NCBI RefSeq assembly: GCF_013256625.1
Contig: NZ_CP053908.1
Span: forward strand, 992,001 to 1,056,000
From: Hymenobacter sp. BRD128
GTDB lineage: Bacteria > Bacteroidota > Bacteroidia > Cytophagales > Hymenobacteraceae
Reading direction: 5' to 3'
Length of the DNA stretch: 64,000 nucleotides
The notes under the pieces are model-generated. The model ran no database searches, was not told the origin of the DNA, and saw only the letters and a program-made list of their open reading frames with translations. The translations under genes were made by a program, and so were the position numbers. Position 1 is the stretch's first letter; every line of letters starts with the position of its first letter. Positions 8,364 to 18,282 of this stretch are shown here, one piece after another.

Positions 8364-9815
8364 TTATTGCCCAATCACCTTGAAGAGGGTACCGGCCGGC
8401 AGGCGGTCGGTAAGCTGCATGCCGTTGAGGATGGCTTCTTCCTCAAGGCGCTTGCTGGGCACGCCGTTGGCGCTCAGGGCTTGCGAGAGCGTAGTGACCG
8501 TTTTGGCCTGCCGGATGTGAATGTGCTCGGGCTGGCGGTTGAACTTGCTGGCATCGGTGAGGCGCTGGTAGCCCTGCACCGTGCTGGCAAACTGCGGCGC
8601 GTAGGTGCCAAACGTAGCCGCCGTGGCTAGCCCCACGAAGGCAAATACTGACTTGCCGTCTTGAATAAGAAAGCTTTGCACGTGGGCCGGTGTGGCTTGT
8701 TGGTCTTGGGAAGCCTGCTGGTCGCCCTCAAACACGAGCGCCGGGAAGCCATTGATGGTAGTGCGCTGCGCGTTGCCGGGCGTGACGCCGATTTGCTTAG
8801 CCAGGGTTTGGCCGGCCTCATCCAACGAGTTACCGGGTACTCCTAAAAAGACCAGCAGCGCCTTGCCGTTGGGCTCGGCCATCTGAAACTTGTCGGGTGA
8901 ATTCTGCGATTTCCAGCCCGCTGGTATCGGGAAGCGGAACTTCAGGTCGGGGTGATAAAAGACACTGTTTTGAACGAAGCCCTGGCGTGGGTCTTCGCCA
9001 AACGGTAGCCCTTCAATAGAGCGCAGGTAGCTGTCACGATTCACAACAAACGTAGACCGGCCCGAGGCCTGCTTGGCTTGCTGCGCCAGGCCTTTTACGC
9101 GCACGTAGCGGTCGGCCGAGCTCGGGTGAGTCGATAAAAACGGCGGGACGCTGCTGCCGCTCTGCTGCTCGGTACGCTCCAGCGTCTGAAAGAAATCGGC
9201 CATATGCGAGGCATCGTACCCGATTTTGGTCGAGTACTTGACGCCCAGGCCATCAGCTTCATTCTCGTCGCCCCGGCTGTATTTAAGCATCCATAGGCCA
9301 ACGCCTTCTTGCACAACTCCGCCAATGGACTGCATAAGCCGGGGAGCCGCAAGTTGGCCTAGCAACATCCCAATGCCGGCAATGGTATTGTTGCGCTGCT
9401 GTTTTTTGCCGTGCTGCGCCGTAATGTGCCCCAGCTCGTGCCCCAGCACGCCCGTAAACTGCGCCTCGTCATTAAAATACGCCATGATGCCGCGCGTGAA
9501 ATACACGTGCCCGTCGGGCGTAGCAAAGGCATTGATAACCGGCGAGTCGACAATGGTAAAACCATAGTCGCCGGGCCGGTCCGAGATGGCTGTCATGCGC
9601 TTGCCCTGCTGCGTGATGTAGGCTTGCAGCCTGGGATTATTATACAGGCCAAATTGCGCAATAACCTGCGGGTCTGGTTTGGCGCCCTGCGAAGGCGTTG
9701 CCAGAGTAGCATGCTTGGTGGCTGGCTGGCGCGGCTCCGGTGGCATGGCGCTGGCGAGCGGCAGGAGCAGCAGCAACGCAGCAGGGCGCAAAGAACGGCG
9801 AGGAAATGCAGACAT
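8364..9815 (-). CDS. Secreted M48-family zinc metalloprotease
   Basis: A 483-residue peptidase with an N-terminal signal peptide (about residues 9-23). The zinc motif HELGH is at 126-130 and the third ligand is expected in the downstream DENEADGLG segment, as in BepA/LoiP-type M48 peptidases that clear misassembled outer-membrane proteins. The C-terminal region beyond about residue 280 is a Bacteroidota extension ending with a short LysM-like segment (TVTTLSQALSANGV). It acts in the periplasm. Gene name is not assigned because several paralogues usually exist. Confidence 0.9.
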   Translation of the reverse strand: MSAFPRRSLRPAALLLLLPLASAMPPEPRQPATKHATLATPSQGAKPDPQVIAQFGLYNNPRLQAYITQQGKRMTAISDRPGDYGFTIVDSPVINAFATPDGHVYFTRGIMAYFNDEAQFTGVLGHELGHITAQHGKKQQRNNTIAGIGMLLGQLAAPRLMQSIGGVVQEGVGLWMLKYSRGDENEADGLGVKYSTKIGYDASHMADFFQTLERTEQQSGSSVPPFLSTHPSSADRYVRVKGLAQQAKQASGRSTFVVNRDSYLRSIEGLPFGEDPRQGFVQNSVFYHPDLKFRFPIPAGWKSQNSPDKFQMAEPNGKALLVFLGVPGNSLDEAGQTLAKQIGVTPGNAQRTTINGFPALVFEGDQQASQDQQATPAHVQSFLIQDGKSVFAFVGLATAATFGTYAPQFASTVQGYQRLTDASKFNRQPEHIHIRQAKTVTTLSQALSANGVPSKRLEEEAILNGMQLTDRLPAGTLFKVIGQ

Positions 9816-9917
9816 GGTGGGGAAAAAGTAGGTAATGGGCAGTCACATTCAATTGTTGGGCCAACTAGCAGTAGGCTCCGCTGCGTTGTTCTGCACTTGG
9901 CACCTGGCCAGCAAAGA

Positions 9918-9952
9918 AAGCGGCACCATCCACAGGCCGGATGGTGCCGCTT
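9918..9952 (-). terminator. Terminator downstream of the TlpA-like gene
   Basis: Perfect 14-base arms AAGCGGCACCATCC and complement, with a seven-base loop and flanking A/T runs, lie 44 bases after the stop of the minus-strand gene at 9996. Confidence 0.85.
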
Positions 9953-9995
9953 AAAACGGCCCTACAAGGTGAAGGTTGCGTGTGAAAAGGCGGGT

Positions 9996-11306
9996 TTATT
10001 CCTTCAGCAGCTTGTCTATGGTGCGGTTGAAATGCGCCTTTTCCTCCTCGTAATACTGCCCCGTACCCGGCCCCGAAAAGCCCGTCCGGATGCTGCGCAC
10101 CACGCCTTTCTTGTCCAGAAAAATGGTGGTCGGAAAGCCCAGAAACTTCGCCAGCTGCGGCAGCGACTTGGCTACCGAGTCTTTGTTCGACACGCCGGCC
10201 ACGGCCAGGTCGTAGCCGATGTTGAAGCGCTTTTTCATATTCAGCAGGCGGCTAGCCGCCTGCTGGTAGTCGGGGCTGCGCTCGTAGCCCAGGCCGATTA
10301 TCTCAACGCCACGCGCCTTGTTCTGCTCGTACCAGGGCGCGAGGTAGTTGGTTTCATCCATGCAATTGGGGCACCACGAGCCCAGGATTTGCAGCACCAC
10401 CACTTTGCCCTTGTACTTGGGGTCGGTAGGGGAGATGCTAGCCCCCGCCACGATACTCGGAAACTTGAAATTCAGCCGCGATTCGCCCTTACGCAGGTAG
10501 GTGAGCGTGTCGGCATCGGGCAGCTTGGCCTTGGGGTCGAGGGTGGCGGTCCAGGTTTCGTGGCCCGATTTGCCGGAGTAGAAGTTGCCTTTTATAGTGC
10601 CATCAGGTTGCTTTTTACCAGTGAATAGGAAAGCATGGCTACCGTCAAAAGTCGAAAGGGATAGCGATTTCTCCCCCGAATAGCCACTGAGGTAACGATA
10701 GTCGCCAGTAGTAGTCAGGAATGTTCCAGTCAGATTTTGGTCTGGATGAACCGGAGGATTTGCTCGCTGCTTTTCTGCAAAAACACCTACTGCTTCATAA
10801 CTGCTACCAGTGTCGTCGCGGAAGGTGGTGCGCCAGTTTCCAGTAAATCCAACAAGCGGCATACGCTTGTAAATACTTTTCACCGTGTCAGTTTCTGACC
10901 CGGCCGTCGCCACCAGCGGCACCCGGTACGGCATCTTGCTGTCATACTTCACCCAAGTGCCTTGCAGCTTGTCCTTGCCATCAGCACGCACCACCAGCGC
11001 CGCGTCAAACACGTGCATGCGAATGGTCACCGAGTCGCCGGCCGCCGAGATTTCCTCGCAGCGCAGGCGCTCCTCGCCGTTCAGGCCCTTATTAATGAGG
11101 TAGACTACGGGCTGGCTAGCCTCCGTCTTGACTTCAAACAGAAACGGGATTTTCTGGCCCTGCGTGGCTAGCTCGCCGCGCCAGGGACCGGGCGTGAGCA
11201 GCGCGGCAGCCGAGACAGCGCTCGCTTCGCCCGAGTTAGAGGTAGTGGAGGAATTGCAGCCGGCCAGCAACGTAGCCGCCAGCAGCGCAAAGCTGAGAGA
11301 TTTCAT
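9996..11306 (-). CDS. TlpA-family thioredoxin-like lipoprotein
   Basis: A 436-residue protein. A signal ending in LLAGC puts the lipid-bearing Cys at residue 17. Residues to about 280 form a substrate- or partner-binding region with DUF4369-like beta strands; the C-terminal part is a thioredoxin fold with the redox motif SWCPNC near residue 310 and a TIFLDKKG strand after it. Such TlpA/ResA-like proteins reduce disulfides or aid cytochrome maturation at the membrane. The middle part (about 10660-10860) is slightly less GC-rich than the rest. It has its own terminator at 9918-9952. Confidence 0.9.
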   Translation of the reverse strand: MKSLSFALLAATLLAGCNSSTTSNSGEASAVSAAALLTPGPWRGELATQGQKIPFLFEVKTEASQPVVYLINKGLNGEERLRCEEISAAGDSVTIRMHVFDAALVVRADGKDKLQGTWVKYDSKMPYRVPLVATAGSETDTVKSIYKRMPLVGFTGNWRTTFRDDTGSSYEAVGVFAEKQRANPPVHPDQNLTGTFLTTTGDYRYLSGYSGEKSLSLSTFDGSHAFLFTGKKQPDGTIKGNFYSGKSGHETWTATLDPKAKLPDADTLTYLRKGESRLNFKFPSIVAGASISPTDPKYKGKVVVLQILGSWCPNCMDETNYLAPWYEQNKARGVEIIGLGYERSPDYQQAASRLLNMKKRFNIGYDLAVAGVSNKDSVAKSLPQLAKFLGFPTTIFLDKKGVVRSIRTGFSGPGTGQYYEEEKAHFNRTIDKLLKE

Positions 11307-11439
11307 AAAATCAAGGTAGAGCGGCCAAAACTAGCACCGCCGCCCATTGGTTCTAAAAAGAACGACTCAGCGCACCTCCGCGTCCTCTGCGGGAACCACC
11401 GTTCGCGCAAGGCCACAAAAACGAAACTCCCCGGCGCGG

Positions 11440-11456
11440 CGCTCGCAATGACAGGA
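11440..11456. repeat. Partial REP-like sequence, family 2
   Basis: GCGCTCGCAATGACAGG matches one arm of the second repeat family (GTCATTGCG...CGCAATGAC). It lies in the 200-base spacer between the TlpA-like gene and aconitase; no matching second arm is clear. Confidence 0.45.
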
Positions 11457-11465
11457 AATAGAAGT

Positions 11466-11473
11466 TACTTTTG
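11466..11473 (+). promoter_or_regulatory. Candidate -7 box (TACTTTTG) for aconitase
   Basis: Perfect TAnnTTTG match 30 bases before the ATG at 11504. The -33 element is not evident. Confidence 0.5.
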
Positions 11474-11503
11474 CGCCTAAGCTAACAACCCACTCTCCCT
11501 CCT

Positions 11504-13783
11504 ATGGCGTTTGACCTTGATATGATTCGGGCCGTGTACGCGGGCCTCGGCTCGCGCATCGAAGCAGCCCGCACGGCCGTTGGCCGCCCGCTCACGCTCA
11601 CCGAAAAAATCCTCTACGCCCACCTCTACGGTGGCCAGGTAAGCGAAGCCTACCAGCGTGGTATTAGCTACGTCGACTTCCGCCCCGACCGCGTAGCCAT
11701 GCAGGACGCCACCGCCCAGATGGCGCTGTTGCAATTTATGCAGGCCGGCAAGGCCACTGCCGCCGTGCCCAGCACCGTGCACTGCGACCATCTCATCCAG
11801 GCCAAGGATGGCGCCACCGAAGACTTGGCCGTGGCCAACGACGAAAACCGCGAAGTCTACGATTTCCTGGCTTCGGTATCCAATAAATACGGTATCGGCT
11901 TCTGGAAGCCCGGCGCGGGCATTATTCACCAGGTGGTGCTCGAAAACTACGCCTTCCCCGGCGGCATGATGATTGGCACCGACTCGCACACCCCTAACGC
12001 GGGCGGCCTCGGCATGATTGCCATTGGTGTAGGCGGCGCCGACGCCGTTGACGTGATGGCCGGCATGCCCTGGGAGTTAAAATTCCCGAAGGTGATTGGG
12101 GTGAAGCTGACCGGCAAAATGAGCGGCTGGACTTCGGCCAAAGACGTGATTCTGAAAGTAGCCGGCATCCTGACCGTGAAGGGCGGCACCGGGGCCATCG
12201 TAGAGTACTTCGGCGAGGGCGCCGAAAGCCTGAGCGCCACCGGCAAAGGCACCATCTGCAACATGGGTGCTGAAATTGGGGCCACGACCTCAGTTTTTGC
12301 CTACGATGAGAAAATGGGCGACTACCTGCGCAGCACCGAGCGCGCCGACATCGCCGACCTGGCCAAGGGCGTAGCTCAGCACCTACGCGCCGACGACGAG
12401 GTGTACGCCAACCCCGCCGAGTTCTACGACCAGCTCATCGAAATCGACCTCAACACGCTGGAGCCCTACGTGAACGGCCCGTTCACGCCGGACGCCGCCT
12501 GGCCGATTTCGCAGTTTGCCGCCGCCGTAAAAGAGCACGGCTGGCCCGAGAAGCTCGAAGTAGGCCTCATCGGCTCGTGCACCAATTCGTCTTACGAAGA
12601 CATTACCCGCGCCGCTAGCATCGCCAAGCAGGCCGTGGATAAGGGCCTGCACGTAGCCGCCGAGTTCACCATTACCCCCGGCTCGGAGCAGGTGCGCTAC
12701 ACCGTGGCCCGCGATGGCCTACTCGACACCTTCGCCGAGATGGGCGGCGTAGTGCTGGCCAATGCCTGTGGCCCGTGCATCGGCCAGTGGGCCCGCCACA
12801 CCGACGACCCCAAGCGCAAGAACTCGATTATTACGAGCTTCAACCGCAACTTCGCCAAGCGCAACGACGGCAACCCCAACACCCACGCCTTCGTGGCCTC
12901 GCCCGAAATCGTAACTGCCTTCGCTATCGCCGGCGACCTGACCTTTAACCCTCTCACCGACACGCTGCCCGGCAAAAACGGCAATGTGAAGTTTGACGAG
13001 CCCACCGGCGTCGAGCTGCCCCCGGCCGGTTTTGCCGTGGAAGATGCTGGCTTCCAGGCTCCGGCTGCCGATGGCAGCGCCGTGCAGGTACTCGTAGACC
13101 GCAACTCGGACCGCCTGCAACTCCTGGAGCCCTTCAAGCCCTGGGAAGGTACCGACCTCATCGGGCTGCGCGTGCTCATCAAGGCGCTCGGCAAGTGCAC
13201 CACCGACCACATTAGCATGGCCGGCCCGTGGCTGAAATTCCGCGGCCACCTGGATAACATTTCCAACAACATGCTCATCGGCGCCACCAACGCCTACACC
13301 GGCGAAACTAACGCCGTGAAGGACAGCGCCACCCAGGGCTCACCCTACGTGCCCGTGCCGCAGGCCGCCCGTGTGCTTAAGAGCATGGGCATTGGCAGCA
13401 TCGTGGTAGGGGATGAGAACTACGGCGAAGGCAGCTCGCGCGAGCACGCCGCCATGGAGCCCCGCCATCTCGGCGTGCGCGCCGTGCTGGTGAAAAGCTT
13501 TGCCCGCATTCACGAAACCAACCTCAAGAAGCAGGGCATGCTGGCCCTTACCTTCGTCAACAAAAACGACTACGACCTCATCGAGGAAGACGACCAAATC
13601 GACATCCTCGGCCTCACGAGCTTCGCTCCCGGTAAGCCGCTGCAAGTGCGCCTGCGCCACGCCGACGGCGACACCGACCTCATTACCGTCAACCACACCT
13701 ACAACGAAGGCCAAATCGGCTGGTTTAAGGCTGGTTCGGCCCTGAACCTCATCAAGATGCAGGAGAGCGGCGCAGCGGCGTAG
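11504..13783 (+). CDS. acn: Aconitate hydratase (mitochondrial-type aconitase)
   Basis: A 759-residue enzyme of the TCA cycle that isomerises citrate to isocitrate with a 4Fe-4S cluster in the cytoplasm. Cluster ligands are visible in GSCTNSS and NACGPCIGQ, and the active-site stretches [20 protein letters not shown] and [15 protein letters not shown] are intact. Size and N-terminus match the mitochondrial-type aconitase found in Bacteroidota, not the longer AcnA or the AcnB type. It is a single-gene unit with its own promoter-like box and terminator. Confidence 0.97.
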   Translation: MAFDLDMIRAVYAGLGSRIEAARTAVGRPLTLTEKILYAHLYGGQVSEAYQRGISYVDFRPDRVAMQDATAQMALLQFMQAGKATAAVPSTVHCDHLIQAKDGATEDLAVANDENREVYDFLASVSNKYGIGFWKPGAGIIHQVVLENYAFPGGMMIGTDSHTPNAGGLGMIAIGVGGADAVDVMAGMPWELKFPKVIGVKLTGKMSGWTSAKDVILKVAGILTVKGGTGAIVEYFGEGAESLSATGKGTICNMGAEIGATTSVFAYDEKMGDYLRSTERADIADLAKGVAQHLRADDEVYANPAEFYDQLIEIDLNTLEPYVNGPFTPDAAWPISQFAAAVKEHGWPEKLEVGLIGSCTNSSYEDITRAASIAKQAVDKGLHVAAEFTITPGSEQVRYTVARDGLLDTFAEMGGVVLANACGPCIGQWARHTDDPKRKNSIITSFNRNFAKRNDGNPNTHAFVASPEIVTAFAIAGDLTFNPLTDTLPGKNGNVKFDEPTGVELPPAGFAVEDAGFQAPAADGSAVQVLVDRNSDRLQLLEPFKPWEGTDLIGLRVLIKALGKCTTDHISMAGPWLKFRGHLDNISNNMLIGATNAYTGETNAVKDSATQGSPYVPVPQAARVLKSMGIGSIVVGDENYGEGSSREHAAMEPRHLGVRAVLVKSFARIHETNLKKQGMLALTFVNKNDYDLIEEDDQIDILGLTSFAPGKPLQVRLRHADGDTDLITVNHTYNEGQIGWFKAGSALNLIKMQESGAAA

Positions 13784-13805
13784 TTTCGCTTTTGCTAGGT
13801 ACTTT

Positions 13806-13840
13806 AACGGCCGCCTCGGGAAACCGGGGCGGCCGTTTTG
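13806..13840 (+). terminator. Terminator after aconitase
   Basis: Arms AACGGCCGCC and GGCGGCCGTT enclose 12 bases and are followed by a T run, 22 bases past the aconitase stop. Confidence 0.88.
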
Positions 13841-13870
13841 GGTTGTATTTCTTAACGGAGCGTCTGAGTT

Positions 13871-14338
13871 ATGAACATAGAGCAGATAATTGCTAGAATA
13901 AAAAATGGGCCAAATGACATCACCCCTTATCCAGCAGCCATCCAGCAACTCTTCGATACTTTTGAAGCAAAAACTAGATTGGTATTGCCACGTGATTTTA
14001 AATGTTTTTATTCTTTTAGCAATGGATTTCAATCTGATGAAGACCTGTTCAGAATAATTCCATTAGAAGAAATAATGGACGATTGGAGTTGTACGACCAA
14101 GACGAATAATCAATGCTATTTTGCCGAGTACCTAATCTATTCTGATTTATGGGGCGTTGAAGTAGGGCTTGATGAATCCTCGCCTTATTCTATTTTTTAT
14201 CCCGATTCAGAAGAGAGGAAGCTTTTCATGACACATTCTTTAGCTGAGTTCTTAGAGCGTTTTTTGCTTGCGGGTATTTATGGAACAGGTGGTCTTTACG
14301 ACTGGTCAAACGATAGCCTACCCCTTTTAAAATCATGA
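13871..14338 (+). CDS. SMI1/KNR4 (SUKH) family protein, possible orphan immunity protein
   Basis: A 155-residue protein. The core LPRDFKCFYSFSNGFQSDEDLFRIIPLEEI near residues 38-68 is the SMI1/KNR4 signature, in which an FY-x-F/SNG motif precedes the domain's beta-sheet. In bacteria this superfamily is often an immunity protein against secreted nuclease or other toxins, but no toxin gene is adjacent. The gene is clearly AT-rich compared with aconitase before it, and its flank 14339-14414 is also AT-rich, pointing to acquisition by transfer. The ATG at 13871 fits the family length. Confidence 0.85.
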   Translation: MNIEQIIARIKNGPNDITPYPAAIQQLFDTFEAKTRLVLPRDFKCFYSFSNGFQSDEDLFRIIPLEEIMDDWSCTTKTNNQCYFAEYLIYSDLWGVEVGLDESSPYSIFYPDSEERKLFMTHSLAEFLERFLLAGIYGTGGLYDWSNDSLPLLKS

Positions 14339-14414
14339 ACTACTTGAGATGATAAATCATGCATAGTATTTTATTTAAATTGATAATTTAAGATATTTTT
14401 GACATGCTCTTACT

Positions 14415-15016
14415 ATGACTTTCGCCGACCTCGACAACCAGTTGCTGCTGCAAGGTCCGGCCCTGGCCCGGCTCACGGATGAGGAGTTTTACGACCTCTG
14501 CCAGCACAACCCTACGCTGCGCCTGGAGCGCACCGCCGACCACAATATCATTGCCATGCCCCCGCCGGTTCAGAATCCAGCCGCAAATCAGGAGAAATTT
14601 ACGGCCAGCTTTGGTTGTGGAATCGCCAGCACCAGTTGGGCTACGTGTACGAGTCGTCAGCGGGCTTTGCCTTGCCCGATGGCTCTATCCGCTCGCCCGA
14701 TGCGGCGTGGCTGAGCAAGGAAAAGTTTGCGCAGTTGACTGAAGCCCAGCGGCAGAAGTTTCCGCCGGTCTGCCCCGAGTTTGTGGTAGAAGTGCGCTCG
14801 CCCTCCGACGGGCTAGCCGCCCTGCGCCGCAAGATGGAAGACTACCTGGCCAACGGCGTGCAGCTGGCCCTGCTGCTCGACCCGGAGGCTGAAAAGGCGA
14901 CCATCTACCGCCCCAATCAAGCCCCGGTCGAAGTGGCCGACTTTAATCAAGAAATTAGCGCGGCGCCTGAGCTACCCGGCTTCGTGCTTGACCTCCGGCC
15001 ACTGCGCCGGGGCTAG
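14415..15016 (+). pseudogene. Uma2-family (DUF820) endonuclease-like gene, frameshifted
   Basis: Two overlapping frames together make one Uma2 protein of about 200 residues. The first frame (14415-14714) gives the N-terminus through DHNIIAMPPP and then becomes nonsense; the second frame, readable from before 14615 to 15016, gives GEIYGQLWLWNRQHQLGY, the LPDGSIRSPDAAWLS core and the FVVEVRSPSD active-site strand (PD-(D/E)XK-like). Inserting one base near 14560-14570 would restore MPPTGSESSRKSGEIY. The fault is thus a single missing base, either a real inactivating mutation or a sequencing error. Uma2 proteins are abundant, poorly characterised nuclease-fold proteins. Confidence 0.85.
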
Positions 15017-15030
15017 TGCGGACCGTGTTA

Positions 15031-15966
15031 ATGCCTACCCCAATCCGCTCGGCCGTGCCCCTGGCCGGCTTCGTTATTACCTTGCTAGGGGCAGTTCTAT
15101 TCTCCACCAAAGCCATACTCGTTAAGCTGGCTTTTGGCGCTACGCACACCGATGCGCTGACGCTGCTCACGTTGCGCATGGTGTTTTCGCTGCCGTTTTA
15201 TGCAGGCGTGGCGCTGTTTATGTCGAGCCAGAAAAACAATGTGCGCATGACGCGCCCGCAGTGGGCGCTGGTGCTGCTGTTAGGGGTGCTGGGCTACTAC
15301 GTGAGCAGCCTGCTCGATTTTATGGGGCTGCAATACGTGTCGGCGGGACTGGAGCGATTGATATTATTTCTGTATCCTAGCTTCGTGGTTTTTATTAACG
15401 CTGTTTTTTTCAAGCAGCGAATTACCGGTACTCAAAAATGGGCGCTGCTGCTCACGTATCTCGGCATTGGCATTGCCTACGCGGGCGAATTAACTATTGA
15501 CCCGGGCCGGCACGGATTATACCTGGGGAGTTTTCTCGTGTTTTTGTGTGCCATTACCTATTCGATGTATATCGCGGGCAGCGGGAAAATTATTCCGCTG
15601 GTGGGCGCTACTAAATTTACGGCGTATGCGATGTTGGCCGCTACGGCGGGTATTTTTGGGCACTTTGCCCTGGTGGGCCACGGCGAATTACTTGCGTCGG
15701 GCCGGGCGCTGTGGGGGTATGGGCTGGGGCTAGCCATCTTTTCTACCGTGTTGCCCTCGTTTTTAATTTCGCAGGGATTAAAAAGAATCGGGGCTAATAA
15801 TGTCGCCATTATTAGCGGTATCGGGCCAATTTCGACGATAGCGCAGGCGCATTTCTTTTTGCGGGAGCCCATTTTTGCGGCCCAGATTGGCGGGACAATT
15901 CTGGTCGTTTTTGGCGTGTTGCTGCTGAGTTGGAAGCGGCCCGTGGCCGTAGCCGCAGCCGCCTGA
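15031..15966 (+). CDS. EamA/DMT-superfamily transporter
   Basis: A protein of about 311 residues with ten hydrophobic helices in two EamA repeats, characteristic of drug/metabolite transporters of the inner membrane. Substrate is unknown. I prefer the ATG at 15031; a GTG at 15016 overlaps the stop codon of the Uma2 gene and would add five residues. The overlap suggests co-transcription with the Uma2 gene. Confidence 0.88.
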   Translation: MPTPIRSAVPLAGFVITLLGAVLFSTKAILVKLAFGATHTDALTLLTLRMVFSLPFYAGVALFMSSQKNNVRMTRPQWALVLLLGVLGYYVSSLLDFMGLQYVSAGLERLILFLYPSFVVFINAVFFKQRITGTQKWALLLTYLGIGIAYAGELTIDPGRHGLYLGSFLVFLCAITYSMYIAGSGKIIPLVGATKFTAYAMLAATAGIFGHFALVGHGELLASGRALWGYGLGLAIFSTVLPSFLISQGLKRIGANNVAIISGIGPISTIAQAHFFLREPIFAAQIGGTILVVFGVLLLSWKRPVAVAAAA

Positions 15967-16097
15967 GCTGCGCCTTGCAAGTGCGCCTAGAAGTAACCTA
16001 GCCGGATTCCTGATTTGTACCAAACACACTTGCCGCGTGCAACCTAGCGGTGGGTTTTGAGTTAGCAAAGCAACTTCTTTGCAATTCCTTCCTGACT

Positions 16098-17087
16098 ATG
16101 AATCACCGCACGCTCGGCAAAACCGGCTTTTCCATCTCTGAAATCAGCCTCGGCACCTGGCAGGTGGGCGGCAAATGGGGCGAACCCTTCAGCCACGACA
16201 ATGCCGACCGCATCCTGCACGCCGCCGTGGACGCGGGCATCAACTTCATCGACACCGCCGATGTGTATGGCGACGGCGAAAGTGAAAAGGCCGTGGGCCG
16301 CCTCGTGCGCAGCCGCGCCGGCGAGCGCATCTACGTGGCTACCAAGTGCGGCCGGCGCTTGCAGCCGCACACGGCCGAGGCCTACCAGCCGGCGGCGCTG
16401 CGCGGCTTTGTGGAAGACAGCCTGCGCAACATGCAACTCGAAACGCTGGATTTGATTCAGCTGCACTGCCCGCCTACGGAGGTTTATTACCGGCCCGAGA
16501 TTTTTGAGTTGTTCGACCGGCTCAGGCAAGAAGGCAAAATCCAGAACCTGGGCGTGAGCGTGGAAAAGGTAGAGGAGAGCTTAAAGGCCATCGAATACCC
16601 CAATGTAACCACGTTGCAGGTAATTTTCAATATGTTCCGGCAGCGCCCGGCCGAGCTACTGTTCAAAGAAGCGGCGCGGCGCGACGTGGGCCTGATAGTG
16701 CGGGTGCCGCTGGCTAGCGGGCTGCTCACGGGCAAGTTTTCGCCGCAAACGCACTTCGATAAAGACGACCACCGCAACTTCAACCGCAACGGCGAAGCCT
16801 TCGACAAGGGCGAAACTTTCTCGGGCGTGGACTACGCTACGGGGCTAGCCGCCGTGGAAGAGTTGAAAAAAATATTTCCCGACCAGCCGCAGCTAGCCCC
16901 GCTAGCCCTGCGCTGGATACTGATGTTTCCGGAAGTGAGCTGCATTATTCCCGGCGCCTCGCGCCCCGAGCAATTGACTTCCAATCTGCAAACGGAGCAG
17001 CAGCCTGCCCTTACTGCTGCGCAGATGGCGGCCGTGCGCGACGTTTATGACCGGATGATTCGGTCGCAGGTGCACCAGCTATGGTAA
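16098..17087 (+). CDS. Aldo/keto reductase
   Basis: A 329-residue (beta/alpha)8 oxidoreductase that uses NADPH to reduce carbonyl substrates. Catalytic residues are visible: the Asp-Tyr pair in DTADVYGDGES (about 52-61), Lys83 in ATKCGR, and the His in QLHCP. The C-terminal cofactor segment CIIPGASRPEQL is present. The start at 16098 (MNHRTLGKTGFSISE) is the standard family N-terminus; the frame extends upstream without support. Preceded by a degenerate -7 box CTTCTTTG near 16073. Physiological substrate not inferable. Confidence 0.93.
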   Translation: MNHRTLGKTGFSISEISLGTWQVGGKWGEPFSHDNADRILHAAVDAGINFIDTADVYGDGESEKAVGRLVRSRAGERIYVATKCGRRLQPHTAEAYQPAALRGFVEDSLRNMQLETLDLIQLHCPPTEVYYRPEIFELFDRLRQEGKIQNLGVSVEKVEESLKAIEYPNVTTLQVIFNMFRQRPAELLFKEAARRDVGLIVRVPLASGLLTGKFSPQTHFDKDDHRNFNRNGEAFDKGETFSGVDYATGLAAVEELKKIFPDQPQLAPLALRWILMFPEVSCIIPGASRPEQLTSNLQTEQQPALTAAQMAAVRDVYDRMIRSQVHQLW

Positions 17088-17097
17088 TTGACGTGCA

Positions 17098-17511
17098 TTA
17101 CAGCGTAGCCACTTGCGCCGCCTGCGTTTCGCGGGGCTTCTGCACCAGGTAGTAGTAGGCCAGGATGGCTAGCCCGATGCCGAAGGGAATGATAGCCAGA
17201 TGCTTGCCATCGGTGAGGGTGCCGATGCGGACGGTGTCGAAGCCAAAAAACTCGCTCAGCATCCAGTACGAGTTGGCCGTAATCCAGAATACGATGGCCA
17301 GGTTATGCGCCAGCTCCGACTTGAGGGCGCGGGTGCGCCAGGCAATAACCAGCGCAATGCCCAGTGTGGGCGCTATCATTAAGATACCCAGCGTTTTCCA
17401 GACCATGCACCAGCTGATATCCTTGATGAGCCAGAATAGGATATGCGTGTTTTCCATCTGGCGGTACTTGGCCGGGATGGCGTAAATTTCTTCGTCGGGC
17501 TGCGAGGGCAT
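17098..17511 (-). CDS. Small membrane protein of unknown function
   Basis: A 137-residue protein with three clear hydrophobic helices (near residues 36-56, 71-92 and 103-122) and polar ends. No family is recognised with confidence; similar small membrane proteins are common in Bacteroidota. It converges with the aldo/keto reductase gene, ten bases away, and is divergent from the DUF2459 gene. Confidence 0.65.
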   Translation of the reverse strand: MPSQPDEEIYAIPAKYRQMENTHILFWLIKDISWCMVWKTLGILMIAPTLGIALVIAWRTRALKSELAHNLAIVFWITANSYWMLSEFFGFDTVRIGTLTDGKHLAIIPFGIGLAILAYYYLVQKPRETQAAQVATL

Positions 17512-17526
17512 GGAAACAGGGCGGGT

Positions 17527-17534
17527 TACTTTTG
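17527..17534 (+). promoter_or_regulatory. Candidate -7 box (TACTTTTG) for the DUF2459 gene
   Basis: Perfect TAnnTTTG match 39 bases before the ATG at 17574, in the divergent spacer with the small membrane protein gene. Confidence 0.5.
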
Positions 17535-17573
17535 GCAGAATTGCGTACTAGCCCGTAAAATTAGCTCCTGCTT

Positions 17574-18269
17574 ATGTCGCCTTTGCTGCGCAAAACCCTT
17601 AAAATAACGGCTTATTCGGTCGGTGCTGTGGTAGGCGCGGTGGCCGCGTACTGGGGCGTGGCCCAGGTGCTTTCGCGCATTCCGGTGGCGGCCGAAACCA
17701 CTGCCGAAGCCGCGACGGTGCCGCTTTTCATCCACTCCAATGGCGTGCACACCGACCTGGTGGTGCCCGTCAAAAGCAGTTTCATCGACTGGAGCGAGCA
17801 GCTGCCTTTTTCCAATACGCAGGCGCACGACTCTACCTATCACTTCGTAGGCATCGGCTGGGGCGATAAGGGCTTTTACCTCGAAACGCCCACCTGGGCC
17901 GAGCTGAAGCCGCGCACGGCTATTCGGGCAGGCTTCTGGCTGAGCACCACGCTCATGCACACTACCTACTACCACGAGGCCGACCTAGTGGCTAGCCCCC
18001 AGTGCGTGCCCTTGCGCCTCACGCCCACGCAATACCGCCGCCTCATTGCCTACATTCAAAAGAGCTTTCAGCGCGACGCGGCCGGCAATTTCAACTGGAT
18101 ACCCGGCCACAGCTACGCCGACCACGACGCCTTTTACGAGGCCAATAGCCGCTACAGCGTACTCAACACCTGCAACACCTGGGCCAATAGGGGCCTGAAA
18201 GTCAGCGGCCAGAAGGCCAGCCTCTGGACACCCTTCGACACGGGTATTCTGTATCAGTATCGGAAGTAA
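17574..18269 (+). CDS. TIGR02117 / DUF2459 family protein
   Basis: A 231-residue protein with an N-terminal membrane segment (about residues 11-32) and a conserved domain beginning PLFIHSNGVHTDLVVPV, then HFVGIGWGDKGFYLETPTW and a later LNTCNTWANRGLK motif. These are the signatures of DUF2459 (TIGR02117), sometimes found near urease genes but with no proven function. The conserved His, Asp and Cys suggest a papain-like or hydrolase activity, which is inference only. It probably faces the periplasm. Confidence 0.82.
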   Translation: MSPLLRKTLKITAYSVGAVVGAVAAYWGVAQVLSRIPVAAETTAEAATVPLFIHSNGVHTDLVVPVKSSFIDWSEQLPFSNTQAHDSTYHFVGIGWGDKGFYLETPTWAELKPRTAIRAGFWLSTTLMHTTYYHEADLVASPQCVPLRLTPTQYRRLIAYIQKSFQRDAAGNFNWIPGHSYADHDAFYEANSRYSVLNTCNTWANRGLKVSGQKASLWTPFDTGILYQYRK

Positions 18270-18282
18270 CTCTGGCTAAATC

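Noticed and set aside
9411..10628. A 405-residue plus-strand open frame
   Set aside because: It lies antisense to the M48 protease and TlpA-like genes, has no domain and reflects codon bias of GC-rich genes.
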